NCBI GenBank assembly: GCA_900548905.1
Contig: URMK01000054.1
Coordinates: forward strand, 1 to 48,296
Source of the DNA: an uncultured Lachnospiraceae bacterium
GTDB lineage: Bacteria > Bacillota > Clostridia > Lachnospirales > Lachnospiraceae
DNA length: 48,296 nucleotides
Direction: 5' to 3'
Below, one piece after another: positions 1 to 9,418 of the stretch. The stretch's first letter is position 1. The number at the start of each line of letters is the position of its first letter. The position numbers and the translations under genes were made by a program. Under the pieces are notes generated by a model that did not search any database, had not been told where the DNA came from, and worked only from the letters and a program-made list of their open reading frames with translations.

Positions 1-145
1 GGACGCAGCGTAAGGACTGGCGTTTTTAAACGCCCCTTCCAGGAATCCTTGCAGCGGCGCTGCCCCCAGGGAAAAACCGGGAGGGCAAACCGGGCAGGCA
101 AAACCACAGGGCGGCGGGCAGAGGGGCCGTGAACAGTAACACAAT
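1..145. other. Intergenic left edge with palindromes and a repeat copy
   Basis: No gene is visible here. The stretch holds a perfect small palindrome at 19-34 (GGCGTTT/AAACGCC), a second at 51-63 (GCAGCG/CGCTGC), and one copy of the 53-bp repeat at 88-140 described separately. It is GC-rich, unlike the AT-rich leader that follows at 141-260. Confidence 0.6.
88..140 (+). repeat. 53-bp window-end repeat, copy 1
   Basis: This block begins AACCGGGCAGGCAAAACCAC and ends GGGGCCGTGAACAGTAAC. Its reverse complement reappears at 48244-48296. I count 46 of 53 positions identical, with the first 20 and the last 18 unbroken. It lies upstream of the surface-protein gene. The repeat may extend beyond what is visible, because the partner copy ends at the window edge. 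Confidence 0.8.
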
Positions 146-263
146 ATGAATTCTTATGCTAATCTTAAGATTTACTTCATTGTTTTTTGTTGTTATATAG
201 CCCATAATGGTTATATAAAGAAGTATTTTACCTTATTTTATCACGATGAGGGGAGGTATCATT

Positions 264-3200
264 ATGAAGGGGTTAAGAAGAGTTTTCACCCTACTGGCCA
301 TCAGTGCTGTATTGACATTGTTGACAGGGAATCTGAACGTTTTGGCCGACAATCCGGACGGCGGGACGGCGGATAATCCTTCTGCGGGTACCACGTCGCC
401 GGAGTCAGAGACACCCGGTACAGCGTCCTCCGAGACGGGAGAAGGGTCGGGTACGGATGTGAACACAGGCGGGAAGCCTGCAGTCACACAACCATATATC
501 TGCGATAGCAATGGTATGATTACAGGGGTCAATCCGGAATATCTCCAGGCATTGGCCGATGCGGGGCAAACCAAAATGTCTTTGAAGCTTCCCGCCTCCG
601 TAGATGGGACTGCCGTTAAGGGAATCGGACCCAATGCGTTTGCGGCTTCCCAATATGTAAAGTATAATGTCACTTTTACGGATCTGGATTTTTCCGGTAC
701 GTCTATCCAGACGATTGGAAGCGGGGCTTTTGCGGGCTGTACCGGATTAACCGGATCCCTGCACCTGCCATCCACTCTTGTTTCCGTGGGGGATAATGCC
801 TTTGCTTCCACGGGGTATTCCTATATCTATTTTCCCAAAAGCCTTAACAAAAGCGGTGTCGATGCGTTTGCCGGCATGACTAAACTGATCGCCGCCATAT
901 GTCCTGACGAAGCGTCTTATAATACTCTTTCACAGCTTTCTTCCGTCAGCCGGGACAAACTCACCTTTCCCCTCACCCTTTCTTTTCAGGATGAGGCCGG
1001 TGCGGTAATAGATAAACCCAGAGCCGCCCTGTATCATATGCCGCTCACCTACATCCTTAAAGATGATAAGTCCTGTACGGTGAAAAAGAATTATAAATTG
1101 CCGGTCTCTTCCTCCGGCGGGGAATATACATGGAAATGGAGCATGGATAAGGACTGGTCCGTTCCGGTAACTCCTTCTTCTCTTGTTGAAGGGAATCTGC
1201 TGATCGCCCAAAAATCCATGGAGCAGCCTGTCATCCGTTTTGGAAACAGCATTGACAAGACTTATGATAAATCGCCGGCAGCGCTTACCGTTACTGCCAG
1301 CCATCCCCTGGCCAAGGCGGATAAGGATGCCGGGAACGGGGACGTTGTTTTCCTTTATACATGGAAATGGAAAGACAATACCGGGATTACGAATGAAGTA
1401 TCTGAATTTGATACAAATACAATGGAATTCACAAATGCCTCTGATTTTATATGTAAGGTTAAAGTACAAGCCTTTATAAAAGGGGAAAATGAACCCTTTT
1501 ATGAGGAAAGCCATGAGTACAAAGTAAAAATCAGACAGGCATCCTCCGTGGTAAAACCCGTAGTGTCATCCGGCATCATTCCTGCAGAGGGGCCGCTGCC
1601 CGATCTGAGCCTTGGGGAGGGAAGCACGCCGGGTACCATCGCATGGGACGAAAACCAGCCGATACGTGAGGGGAAAAATGAGTATTCCTGGACCTTTACC
1701 CCAAAGGATAACATCAATTACACTACCGTTACCGGTAAAGTATCCCTTCAGAGTACTGCCGCTTCCCTTTATACCGTTTTGGCAGAGGTCAGCGGAAAAG
1801 GGAAGGTGACCCCTGACGGCACCGTTACCGCGGAAAAAGGAAAGGATCTCCTTTTTACCTTTACTCCGGATCCCGGCTATAAGCTGGGAACGGTTACCTT
1901 TGACGGTGTGGATATTACGGGTAAACTGAAAGATAATACGTATAAAATAGAAAATGTCCCTGCGGGGGATTCCCGGGAGCATAAGCTGTCTGCCGCCTTT
2001 AAACAAATGGACAGCGATGATATCAATCAGGTGTTCCGCAGCCTTCCTGAAATAAAAGAAGGAGACGTAAGCAATGAACAGAGGGATGCCTATCTGGATG
2101 CCAAAATACAGTACGAAACCCTGTCGGCCTCCAGGACTCCCTCTGTGTCTCAGGATACTTTGCTTGCATTCTACCGTTCCTTCGCGAAGCTTTCTGAAAT
2201 AGACTTTGACGTCGACAATAAAGGCCCCGTCAGCATTTCGGATTATACGGCGCTTTTAGACAGTATGACTTTGGATGAAGCCAAAGGATTGAAGGACGGA
2301 ACCATTTCGAACTTCAGCATACAAATTAATGTGAGCGATAACATAAATTTAAATACGCAGCAAAGGGATCTGATACTTGCAAAGAAAAAAGATGGCATCA
2401 TTGCGGACAGTTATAGTATTGACTTAAAAAAGATAATCACCCAATCAGGTACGCCTAGCAACTTCACCCTTACGGAATCAGATTTTCCCCTTACCATGAA
2501 ATTTCCCCTTCCCAAGGGTATCAAATCCCCGGCCTCCGGCTATGAACGTACCTTTTATGTAGCTGCCATCCATAATGAAGGGAAAACCCGTACCGATGCG
2601 GATATCCTTTCGAATAAAGACAGCAGCGGCAAAACCATAACCGTTACCACGGAGCGGTTTTCCATTTTTACCGTCCTTTATCAGGATGTAAAAAAAGCGG
2701 AGGATCCCCACAATTCCTCCAACCAGAACAATTCCTCATCGAATAAGAAACATGACGACGACAACGCTTCCTCCAATACCTATGTCCCTGATTATGAAAA
2801 GGACTTCTGGGATAATGTAACGAGTCTTATTAAAAAAGCAAAAGCGGGAGATACGGTAAACGTCAATGCGGTAACCTACGATAAGATGCCGGAATCGGTC
2901 ATGGCCGCCCTCCGGGAAAATCCCAAGGTGGCGCTGATCGTAAGGTGGGACGGAGGAAAACCGGTTATGATACCGGCGCAGACAGCTCTTGCTTATGAAA
3001 AAGGCCGCGTTTATTACCCGCTGTCCCTGCTGAGCGAATTGTATGCCAAGGTGAATGCCGCGCTGACCACGCCTCCTCCGGCCACTTCCGGATCCGGCTC
3101 CTCCGGCAGTACGAACTCCGGCGGCGGTAACTCGTGGGAAATAAGCGCCCCTTCCTCCAATAACACCAACTATACTCCCACTTCCAAGGATAAAGGGACC

Positions 3201-3443
3201 GAAACAGAAACGGAGGAGGAAAGCGAAACAGAAACAACGGAAACGGAAACACCTTCGGAAACGGCGGAGGAATCCTCCGAAGCGCCGGAGACCACACCCT
3301 CAAAGGATCTTACCACCCAGGAAATCACGAAGACTTCGGAAAACAAAACCATTGCCGTCGTCCTTGTCGCATCCTTTGTCCTGCTGGTTCTCGTAGTGGT
3401 AATTATTGTGGTACTGCTTTCCATTAAAAAGAAACAGGAATAA
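264..3443 (+). CDS. Surface-anchored BspA-like leucine-rich-repeat protein
   Basis: A 1059-residue secreted protein. The ATG at 264 is chosen because GGGGAGG at 250-256 lies 7 bases upstream; an in-frame ATG at 246 lacks such a site. A signal peptide (MKGLRR, then a hydrophobic stretch to about residue 28) is followed by a Ser/Thr/Gly-rich linker. BspA-type leucine-rich repeats follow (LRR_5 pattern, such as IGSGAFAGC and VGDNAFAS). A segment near residues 500-580 resembles bacterial beta-sandwich repeats (YTVLAEVSGKGKVTPDG), and a long Ser/Thr/Glu-rich stalk comes next. The C-terminus is one membrane helix plus KKKQE, with no LPXTG motif, so it is probably held in the membrane with its repeats outside. 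BspA-like repeats often mediate adhesion; the ligand is unknown. Confidence 0.85.
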   Translation: MKGLRRVFTLLAISAVLTLLTGNLNVLADNPDGGTADNPSAGTTSPESETPGTASSETGEGSGTDVNTGGKPAVTQPYICDSNGMITGVNPEYLQALADAGQTKMSLKLPASVDGTAVKGIGPNAFAASQYVKYNVTFTDLDFSGTSIQTIGSGAFAGCTGLTGSLHLPSTLVSVGDNAFASTGYSYIYFPKSLNKSGVDAFAGMTKLIAAICPDEASYNTLSQLSSVSRDKLTFPLTLSFQDEAGAVIDKPRAALYHMPLTYILKDDKSCTVKKNYKLPVSSSGGEYTWKWSMDKDWSVPVTPSSLVEGNLLIAQKSMEQPVIRFGNSIDKTYDKSPAALTVTASHPLAKADKDAGNGDVVFLYTWKWKDNTGITNEVSEFDTNTMEFTNASDFICKVKVQAFIKGENEPFYEESHEYKVKIRQASSVVKPVVSSGIIPAEGPLPDLSLGEGSTPGTIAWDENQPIREGKNEYSWTFTPKDNINYTTVTGKVSLQSTAASLYTVLAEVSGKGKVTPDGTVTAEKGKDLLFTFTPDPGYKLGTVTFDGVDITGKLKDNTYKIENVPAGDSREHKLSAAFKQMDSDDINQVFRSLPEIKEGDVSNEQRDAYLDAKIQYETLSASRTPSVSQDTLLAFYRSFAKLSEIDFDVDNKGPVSISDYTALLDSMTLDEAKGLKDGTISNFSIQINVSDNINLNTQQRDLILAKKKDGIIADSYSIDLKKIITQSGTPSNFTLTESDFPLTMKFPLPKGIKSPASGYERTFYVAAIHNEGKTRTDADILSNKDSSGKTITVTTERFSIFTVLYQDVKKAEDPHNSSNQNNSSSNKKHDDDNASSNTYVPDYEKDFWDNVTSLIKKAKAGDTVNVNAVTYDKMPESVMAALRENPKVALIVRWDGGKPVMIPAQTALAYEKGRVYYPLSLLSELYAKVNAALTTPPPATSGSGSSGSTNSGGGNSWEISAPSSNNTNYTPTSKDKGTETETEEESETETTETETPSETAEESSEAPETTPSKDLTTQEITKTSENKTIAVVLVASFVLLVLVVVIIVVLLSIKKKQE

Positions 3444-3508
3444 CAGGCGGCTTTCCAAGGCACGATAAAAGGACAGCCATATCCAATATAAACGGAGGAT
3501 AGATTCTC

Positions 3509-4321
3509 ATGTTTTATCATGCCAGAAACAGTTATGTACCAATAGGCAGCACCCAAATGGACTATATCTCCTTCGGCAGCGGGCCAAAAAACCTCATTAT
3601 GATACCCGGCCTGGGAGACGGTTTGAAAACAGCAAAAGGAACGGCTATCCCCTTTGCCATACTGTACCGGGAATATGCCAGAGATTATAAGGTATATGTT
3701 TTCAGCCGGAAAAACAGGATGGAAATGGGTTATACCACAAAAGACATGGCCCGGGACCAGAAGGAAGCCATGGATCGGCTGGGTATTACCGGTGCTGCGG
3801 TGATAGGGATTTCCCAGGGCGGGATGATCGCCCAGCATCTGACCGCCGACTACCCGGAAGCAGTGGAAAAGCTGGTATTAGCGGTGACTTCCCCGGGGCA
3901 GAACAAAACGCTCCAAAACGTGGTCAGCCGCTGGATTACGATGGCCCGGGAAGGGGATTACAAGCATCTGCTTATTGATACGGCGGAACGATCTTATTCT
4001 GAAGAATATTTGAAAAAATACAGGCGGCTTTACCCTTTCCTCGGCCTCATCGGCAGGCCAAAGGATTTTTCCCGTTTCCTCATACAGGCGAACGCCTGTC
4101 TTACCCATGATTCGCGGGATGCGCTGGGGAAGATCACCTGTCCCACACTTGTTATAGGCGGGGGAAACGACCGGATAGTAGGCACCCGGGCCGTCCCTGC
4201 CGTCGCCGCCGGCATCCCCCAAAGCCAGCTGGTAATTTACCCGAATCTGGGGCATATGGCCTATGAGGAAGCAAAGGATTTTAACAGCCGGGTTCTGGAT
4301 TTTCTTTCCGCCCGGGAATAA
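3509..4321 (+). CDS. Alpha/beta hydrolase
   Basis: A 270-residue single-domain alpha/beta hydrolase. Seen: the nucleophile elbow GISQGG (Ser102), an oxyanion-side motif MIPGLGDG near residue 31, a late acidic residue in GGGNDRIVG, and the catalytic His in NLGHMAYEE near the C-terminus. Together they form a plausible Ser-Asp-His triad. GGAGG lies about 10 bases before the ATG. It follows the surface protein by 65 bases on the same strand, so it may be co-transcribed. No signal peptide is present, so it should act in the cytoplasm. The substrate cannot be told; esterases, lipases and peptidases all share this fold. Confidence 0.85.
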   Translation: MFYHARNSYVPIGSTQMDYISFGSGPKNLIMIPGLGDGLKTAKGTAIPFAILYREYARDYKVYVFSRKNRMEMGYTTKDMARDQKEAMDRLGITGAAVIGISQGGMIAQHLTADYPEAVEKLVLAVTSPGQNKTLQNVVSRWITMAREGDYKHLLIDTAERSYSEEYLKKYRRLYPFLGLIGRPKDFSRFLIQANACLTHDSRDALGKITCPTLVIGGGNDRIVGTRAVPAVAAGIPQSQLVIYPNLGHMAYEEAKDFNSRVLDFLSARE

Positions 4322-4349
4322 TGGCATGGTACCAGTGTACCATGCCATT
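4320..4349. terminator. Hairpin between convergent genes
   Basis: A perfect 13-bp stem (AATGGCATGGTAC / GTACCATGCCATT) with a CAGT loop begins within the stop codon of the hydrolase gene. It lies between two genes that end towards each other. The following T content is poor (ATCTTTGTATCTT), so efficiency as an intrinsic terminator is uncertain, but the position suits a shared bidirectional terminator. Confidence 0.65.
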
Positions 4350-4366
4350 ATCTTTGTATCTTATCG

Positions 4367-5332
4367 TCAGAGGCCGAGCAAAGCCGGCAGCTCAAACCAG
4401 TTCTTTTCCACCCATACGATTTCTTCTTTGAAGCGCGTGATCTTCTCCTCTCCCCCGGAAAAAACGGCCGCCTGAATCCACCACGGCACTTCCACGCACC
4501 AGGCAATTTTCAGGGAATTCACAATATCCTCCCCGGTGAGCGGCAGATATTGGGTATAACCCCGCCAAAAGGCATCCACCTTCCCTCTGTCTATCCCTTC
4601 CTCCGTTAACGCAAAGGAAAGAAAAGCCCTGCCGATATCATGTAAAATAAACCCGTATTGGTTACGGTCAAAATCCAGGATAGCCGATACCTCCCTGGTA
4701 TGGAACAGCATATTGTCAGGAGTAAAATCCTCATGGGCAATTCCCCGGGAAAGCCTGTCGAAAAAGGCGGGCGTAAGCTGCTTCAGAATGATCTCCTGGC
4801 CCAATACAGCCTTTTTATATTCCTCCGGTGTATCCGCCGTCAGTTCAGCCGCCCGGGCATAAAAATTATCCCACAGGGAACCGTAAAGCTTTCGGCTGTC
4901 GATGGGATATCCCTGTACCTCCGAAAGAGGCAGTTTGGCGAACTCCATGTGCATGAGGGCGCTTACTCTCCCCAGACTCTCCATTTGCTCGTCGGTTACC
5001 GTTTCCCGGTTCTCCGATTTCCCCGTACGGTAATCCATGACCATATATGCCGTATCCGCATCTGCATAGCGTATCGCACGGCCCCGACAGGTCAGGATGT
5101 GAGGGCAGGGGATTCCGTTTTCCTCCAGAAGGATTTGCCGCAGAAGTGCCAATTCTATCTGCTCCAGCCGTTTTGGGGTAAACCGCTCATAGCTGTATTG
5201 TTTAACCAGTAAGGTCCCTCTGCTGCTGTTCACCTTCCATTTTTTGTTTAACCAGCCCCCCGTAACAGGGGTTATCTCCCCGCACCGCAGGCCATAGCTT
5301 TCTTCCAGATCCGCCAGCAGCTTCTTATCCAT
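4367..5332 (-). CDS. APH-family small-molecule kinase
   Basis: A 321-residue protein with the aminoglycoside phosphotransferase (choline/homoserine-kinase-like) fold. The catalytic loop reads AHEDFTPDN (HxDxxxxN pattern) and the metal-binding loop reads ILDFDRNQYG. The N-terminal lobe has a lysine in LLVKQYSYE that fits the ATP-binding Lys. The overall layout also resembles CotS-type spore coat kinases. It starts 46 bases after the kdpE-like gene on the same strand and may be the last gene of the potassium operon. The hairpin at 4320-4349 follows it. The substrate is unknown, and antibiotic resistance should not be inferred from the fold alone. Confidence 0.8.
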   Translation of the reverse strand: MDKKLLADLEESYGLRCGEITPVTGGWLNKKWKVNSSRGTLLVKQYSYERFTPKRLEQIELALLRQILLEENGIPCPHILTCRGRAIRYADADTAYMVMDYRTGKSENRETVTDEQMESLGRVSALMHMEFAKLPLSEVQGYPIDSRKLYGSLWDNFYARAAELTADTPEEYKKAVLGQEIILKQLTPAFFDRLSRGIAHEDFTPDNMLFHTREVSAILDFDRNQYGFILHDIGRAFLSFALTEEGIDRGKVDAFWRGYTQYLPLTGEDIVNSLKIAWCVEVPWWIQAAVFSGGEEKITRFKEEIVWVEKNWFELPALLGL

Positions 5333-5378
5333 ACCCTTCCCCCTAATGGCAGCATTCCGGCTGCCCGGCGCCTGTCTC

Positions 5379-6083
5379 TCATTCCGAAAACCGGTAGCCC
5401 ACCCCTACCTCCGTGATAATAAACCGGGGATTGGTGGTGTCCTTCTCTATTTTCCGGCGCAGGGTTGCCATAAACACCCGCAGGCTGTTGGGATCCCCGC
5501 CTTCTCCATAGCCCCATATCTTATTCTGGATATAATTATGGGTCAAAACCTTCCCCCGGTTGCTCACCAAAAGGGTAAGAAGCTTATATTCAATCGGGGT
5601 TACATGGATTTCCTTTCCATCTATAAATACCATACGCTTCACAAAATCTATTAACAGGTAGTCGCATGCAAAGCTTTCCCCCAACTCGTTTCCGCCGCCG
5701 GTCTGCTCCGCCTTCCGGATAGCTACCCGGATGCGCGCCAGAAGCTCTCCCATATGAAAGGGCTTTACCACATAATCATCCGCTCCCAGATCCAGCGCCC
5801 TGATTTTTTCCGATTCCTCCTGTCTGGCGGAAACCACAATTATCGGTTTATCCGAATTGCTGCGGATATGCTCTATCACTTCCATTCCATCCATATCCGG
5901 AAGGCCGAGGTCCAAAATCACCACATCCGGGTTATTGGCATAGCTCAGGCCAATGGCTTCTCTTCCCGTGTCCGCCTTCAGATAATGATAGCCCTCCTGC
6001 TTCAGGCTCATACAGATAAAATTGGATATATATTTATCGTCCTCCACAATCAGGACGGTCACTTCCTTTTCCATACCTTCCAT
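5379..6083 (-). CDS. kdpE: KdpE-like OmpR-family response regulator
   Basis: A 234-residue regulator. The receiver domain (about residues 8-122) shows the acidic pair EDD at 14-16, phospho-acceptor Asp58 in VILDLGLPD, and the conserved Lys in VVKPFHMGE. A winged-helix DNA-binding domain follows, with the typical TPIEYKLL start and RRKIE...VGVGYRF end. The ATG at 6083 is preferred because GGAAAGGAAA lies just upstream; the open frame runs further but has no site there. It begins 19 bases after the stop of the kinase gene, so the two are a pair. KdpE classically controls the Kdp potassium ATPase, but no kdpFABC is present and the neighbours are ktrAB. Control of the ktr operon through the repeats at 10052-10099 is an inference. 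Confidence 0.88.
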   Translation of the reverse strand: MEGMEKEVTVLIVEDDKYISNFICMSLKQEGYHYLKADTGREAIGLSYANNPDVVILDLGLPDMDGMEVIEHIRSNSDKPIIVVSARQEESEKIRALDLGADDYVVKPFHMGELLARIRVAIRKAEQTGGGNELGESFACDYLLIDFVKRMVFIDGKEIHVTPIEYKLLTLLVSNRGKVLTHNYIQNKIWGYGEGGDPNSLRVFMATLRRKIEKDTTNPRFIITEVGVGYRFSE

Positions 6084-6102
6084 GGTCTGTTTTCCTTTCC
6101 GT

Positions 6103-7224
6103 TCATTTTGCTCCAAAGGGCAGGAAAAACCGGAAGCTTGCGCCTCCTTCTTCCCGGTTGGCGGCTTCAATGCGCCCGCCGTGGGCGGTCACAATCGCTT
6201 TGCAGATAGCCAGTCCCAGGCCTATCCCCTTTCCGGTATCCCGGCTGACCGGGCGGAAGGTTACAAACTCATCAAATATCCGATCCTTTATTTCCGCTTC
6301 AATACCTGTCCCGTTATCCTCCACATAAAACCACACACCCTTTTCATCGGTTTCGGCCTTAATGAGTATAACCCCGTCCTCCCTGGTATGCTTTATCGCA
6401 TTATCCAAGATATTAACCAGCACCTGGACAATCATTTTCCCGTCCATTTCCACCAGAAGCATTTCTTCGGGAATGTCGATTTCCACCCGGCGCTGCTTTC
6501 TCCTGCCCTTTACATATGCCAGCGCATTGGTGATCACATCCTCTACGGCCTCCGGCTTCTTCTCCACCACCAGCTTGCCGCTGTCGATTTTCGTCATGTT
6601 CAATATGTTTTCCACCAGCTGGATCAGCCAGTCCGCCTGTTCATTGATATCTTTTCCCAGGCTCATGATGCTGTCCGGATCCATCTTGTCCCCCGACTCC
6701 GCAATCAGGCTGCTGGCCCCGGCAATACCGGTGAGAGGCGTACGCAGATCATGGGAGATACTGCGCAGAAGATTGCTGCGCATCTGTTCCTTTTCCATGG
6801 CGAACTTAATCCGCTCCTGCTCCATGGTCAGCTGCTCCGCCAGCTGCTCGTTTTTCCGGGCAACCTCCACCTGCTTACGGAACCGTACCGTCAGATTGGA
6901 GGAAATCAATGCCGCCACCAGGAAAAAGAGCAGAAGGATGACATCATCCTGGTTGGAAATAGAAAAAGTCCGCACCGGCTCCGTGAACAGATAATTAAAA
7001 ACCATCACGCTCACCACCGAAGCGGTCACCCCATACGGATAGCCGTTCGTGCAGTAGGCCACCAAAAGCACCCCCACAATAAACAGCATCAGAATATTTT
7101 CCTTTCCTATCCCCAGCCAATGCAGCAAAAAAGAAAACAGCGAGGTAATAAGCATAATACCGGCCAGCCGGCCGGCATACCGGATTTGATGCATTCCGAA
7201 ATACCTTTCCATTTTCTTTTTCAT
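6103..7224 (-). CDS. Short KdpD-like sensor histidine kinase (no N-terminal KdpD domain)
   Basis: A 373-residue histidine kinase. GAGGAGG at 7231-7237 fixes the ATG at 7224. Four membrane segments near the N-terminus match the DUF4118 region of KdpD, with the NYLFTEP motif. A coiled linker leads to the H-box SISHDLRTPLTG, the N-box LDNAIKHT, and the G boxes DNGTGI and GKGIGLGLAICKAI. Full-length KdpD (about 900 residues) has an N-terminal KdpD/universal-stress-like part; that part is missing here. It is followed by the kdpE-like gene and preceded by ktrA. It probably senses potassium or turgor at the membrane and phosphorylates the adjacent regulator. Confidence 0.88.
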   Translation of the reverse strand: MKKKMERYFGMHQIRYAGRLAGIMLITSLFSFLLHWLGIGKENILMLFIVGVLLVAYCTNGYPYGVTASVVSVMVFNYLFTEPVRTFSISNQDDVILLLFFLVAALISSNLTVRFRKQVEVARKNEQLAEQLTMEQERIKFAMEKEQMRSNLLRSISHDLRTPLTGIAGASSLIAESGDKMDPDSIMSLGKDINEQADWLIQLVENILNMTKIDSGKLVVEKKPEAVEDVITNALAYVKGRRKQRRVEIDIPEEMLLVEMDGKMIVQVLVNILDNAIKHTREDGVILIKAETDEKGVWFYVEDNGTGIEAEIKDRIFDEFVTFRPVSRDTGKGIGLGLAICKAIVTAHGGRIEAANREEGGASFRFFLPFGAK

Positions 7225-7324
7225 ACGTTTCCTCCTCAAACCTCCTGCCGGAATACACTCCGGGGGATTCCCGGAAGTTATCGCACCCTCGGGACACAGC
7301 GATACCTTCCGTATTTCCCTTATT

Positions 7325-7975
7325 TTATAGATGTTTGAGAATTTTATCAATATCTTTTTTCTTTCCGATGACCATCAGATGCTCTTCCGCCCGGAATACA
7401 TGGTCGGCTCCCGGCAGAAAACTGGTGATCCCGTTAAGTCTGGTGCCTATGATACTGCTGTTCAGCCTGGCACGGAAGTCCACTTCCCCGATGGTTTTCC
7501 CCACCCATTCCCGCAAAGGCGGAATTTCATAGATGGAATATTCCTCGTCCAGTTCAATGTAATCAAATACATTATCCGCAGAGTACCTGACCGCTATCCT
7601 CTCCGCAATATCTTTTTCCGGATAAACCACCGCGTCCGCGCCGTTGCGGAGCAGGAATTTGGCCTGGATATCACGGGTCGCCTTGCTGATCACATGCCTG
7701 GCCCCCGCCTCCTTCAAAAGGCTGGTAATTTCCAGGCTGCTTTGGAAATTGGTGCCGATACAGACAAAGCAGAGATCAAAATTTCCCACCCCCAGGCTGT
7801 GCAGCACTTCTTCATTGGTACAGTCCCCTATTTTGGCATTGGTAACCAGAGGAAGCAGATCCTCCATGGCTTCCTCCCTTTGATCCACAATCATGACTTC
7901 ATTATTCAACTGCAGCATTTTACGGCACAAATGCTGCCCAAACCGTCCCATTCCTATAATCAGTACTGTTTTCAT
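7325..7975 (-). CDS. ktrA: KtrA/TrkA potassium channel gating subunit
   Basis: A 216-residue cytosolic RCK protein. It begins with the nucleotide-binding motif IGMGRFGQHL, shows the acidic end of the second strand in MIVDQREE, and carries the NLLxx-like region FDLCFVCIGTNFQSSLE. A C-terminal RCK_C (TrkA-C) domain of about 70 residues follows (IYEIPPLREWVGKTIGE). One RCK_N plus one RCK_C is the KtrA layout, half the length of enterobacterial TrkA. The gene starts 9 bases after the ktrB stop, so the two are co-transcribed. The product forms an octameric ring that gates KtrB in response to adenine nucleotides; some family members also bind c-di-AMP. Confidence 0.93.
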   Translation of the reverse strand: MKTVLIIGMGRFGQHLCRKMLQLNNEVMIVDQREEAMEDLLPLVTNAKIGDCTNEEVLHSLGVGNFDLCFVCIGTNFQSSLEITSLLKEAGARHVISKATRDIQAKFLLRNGADAVVYPEKDIAERIAVRYSADNVFDYIELDEEYSIYEIPPLREWVGKTIGEVDFRARLNSSIIGTRLNGITSFLPGADHVFRAEEHLMVIGKKKDIDKILKHL

Positions 7976-7984
7976 AGTTAACCT

Positions 7985-9334
7985 TTATCCTATCATTACT
8001 TTTTCTTCCGGCAGCTTCACCGGGGCCACTTTTTTCCGTTCCATAAAGGACAGGGCAAAGGACATGCTGCCGATCCGCCCGCAATACATCAAGAGGACAA
8101 TGATAATACGGCTGGCAGCGCTCAGATCCCGGGTAATTCCCGTGGACATCCCTACGGTACCGATAGCGGAGAACACCTCAAACACCACATCCTCCATTAA
8201 AAGATGAGGCTGGAAATAGGGTATGGCTATGGATGCCACAATAGCCATAAACAGGCTGATTACCGCCACGTCGCTGGCTTTTCTCACCGCATCGTCCTCC
8301 AGCCTTCGTTCAAAAATATTGCATCCTCTGGCCCCTCTGAGGTTAGACCATACATAAATCAAAAGAACCACGATGGTGGTGGTTTTAATACCTCCCGCTG
8401 TGGATCCGGGGCTTCCCCCGATGAACATCAGCAGCACGGTAAGCATTTTGGAACTGGTGGTAAGGCCCGCCGTATCTATGGTATTAAACCCCGCCGTCCT
8501 TGCTGTCACGGAGCTGAATGCGGAGGTAAGTACGATTTCCTTGCCGGACATCCCTGCCATCAGGCCGTCTTTTTCAAACAGATAAATAAAAAGAGCGCCG
8601 CCTGTTATAAGTATTGCCGTACAGGAAAGAACTATTTTAGTATGCAGCTTATATTTTTTAATATGAAATTTATTCCTGCAGATATCATCCCATACAAAGA
8701 ACCCGATACCGCCCACCACAATCAATGCCATGATCGTGACATTGATCAGTGTGTCGTCCGCATAGGCGGTAAAGGAAGAATAAGGCCCTTTACTGGTTCC
8801 CATCAAATCGAAGCCCGCATTACAGAAAGCGGAAACCGCATGGAAAATACCAAAGTAAATCCCCCGAAGGATTCCGAACTCCGGTACAAACCGGATCATA
8901 AGCAGCAATGCCCCGGTCAGCTCAATCAACGCCGTACCGATAAGTGCCTTGCGCACCAGGCGCACCACTCCGCCCACCTGGCTGGTATTCATACTCTCCT
9001 GCAGGATTCCCCTTGTCTTAAGGGATATCTTTTTATTCAGGAACATGGCGAACAATACGCCGATGGTCATAAAGCCCAAACCGCCCACCTGTATCATAAG
9101 CAGAATCACACACTGCCCGAACAGACTCCAATAGGAAGCCGTGTCCACCACAACAAGCCCGGTCACGCAGGTAGCGCTGGTTGCCGTAAACAAAGCGGTA
9201 AGGGGCGTAGCCATCTCACCGCTTTTCGTGGCAATGGGAAGCATCAGGACGAGCGTCCCCAAACCAATTACCAGAAAATATCCCAAAGCAATAATCTGCG
9301 CTTGTGTCAATTTATTTCTGATATAATGAAACAT
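7985..9334 (-). CDS. ktrB: KtrB/TrkH potassium-uptake membrane subunit
   Basis: A 449-residue integral membrane protein with about ten hydrophobic segments. It shows the four pore-loop repeats of the SKT superfamily: TATSATCVTGL, SAFCNAGFDLMG, SSVTARTAGFNTID, and SAIGTVGMSTGI. The third-repeat gate region GGSPGSTAGGIKTTT is intact. Length and layout match KtrB, the ion-conducting dimer partner of KtrA. It is the second gene of the potassium operon, 84 bases after the membrane-anchored TrkA-N-like gene. Confidence 0.93.
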   Translation of the reverse strand: MFHYIRNKLTQAQIIALGYFLVIGLGTLVLMLPIATKSGEMATPLTALFTATSATCVTGLVVVDTASYWSLFGQCVILLMIQVGGLGFMTIGVLFAMFLNKKISLKTRGILQESMNTSQVGGVVRLVRKALIGTALIELTGALLLMIRFVPEFGILRGIYFGIFHAVSAFCNAGFDLMGTSKGPYSSFTAYADDTLINVTIMALIVVGGIGFFVWDDICRNKFHIKKYKLHTKIVLSCTAILITGGALFIYLFEKDGLMAGMSGKEIVLTSAFSSVTARTAGFNTIDTAGLTTSSKMLTVLLMFIGGSPGSTAGGIKTTTIVVLLIYVWSNLRGARGCNIFERRLEDDAVRKASDVAVISLFMAIVASIAIPYFQPHLLMEDVVFEVFSAIGTVGMSTGITRDLSAASRIIIVLLMYCGRIGSMSFALSFMERKKVAPVKLPEEKVMIG

Positions 9335-9418
9335 TTCCTTATCCTTTTCCTTTTGCTTTATTTCTTCCGGGAGCCGCCTCCCCCTTCGGACATGACGGCG
9401 GAGATTCCGGGCGTGCAG

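Noticed and set aside
4367..5332. Aminoglycoside resistance gene
   Set aside because: Only the general APH fold is visible. The context is chromosomal and metabolic and no specific resistance family is recognised.
6022..7338. 438-codon plus-strand frame
   Set aside because: Antisense to the KdpD-like kinase, whose motifs are unambiguous; the plus-strand product has no recognisable motif.
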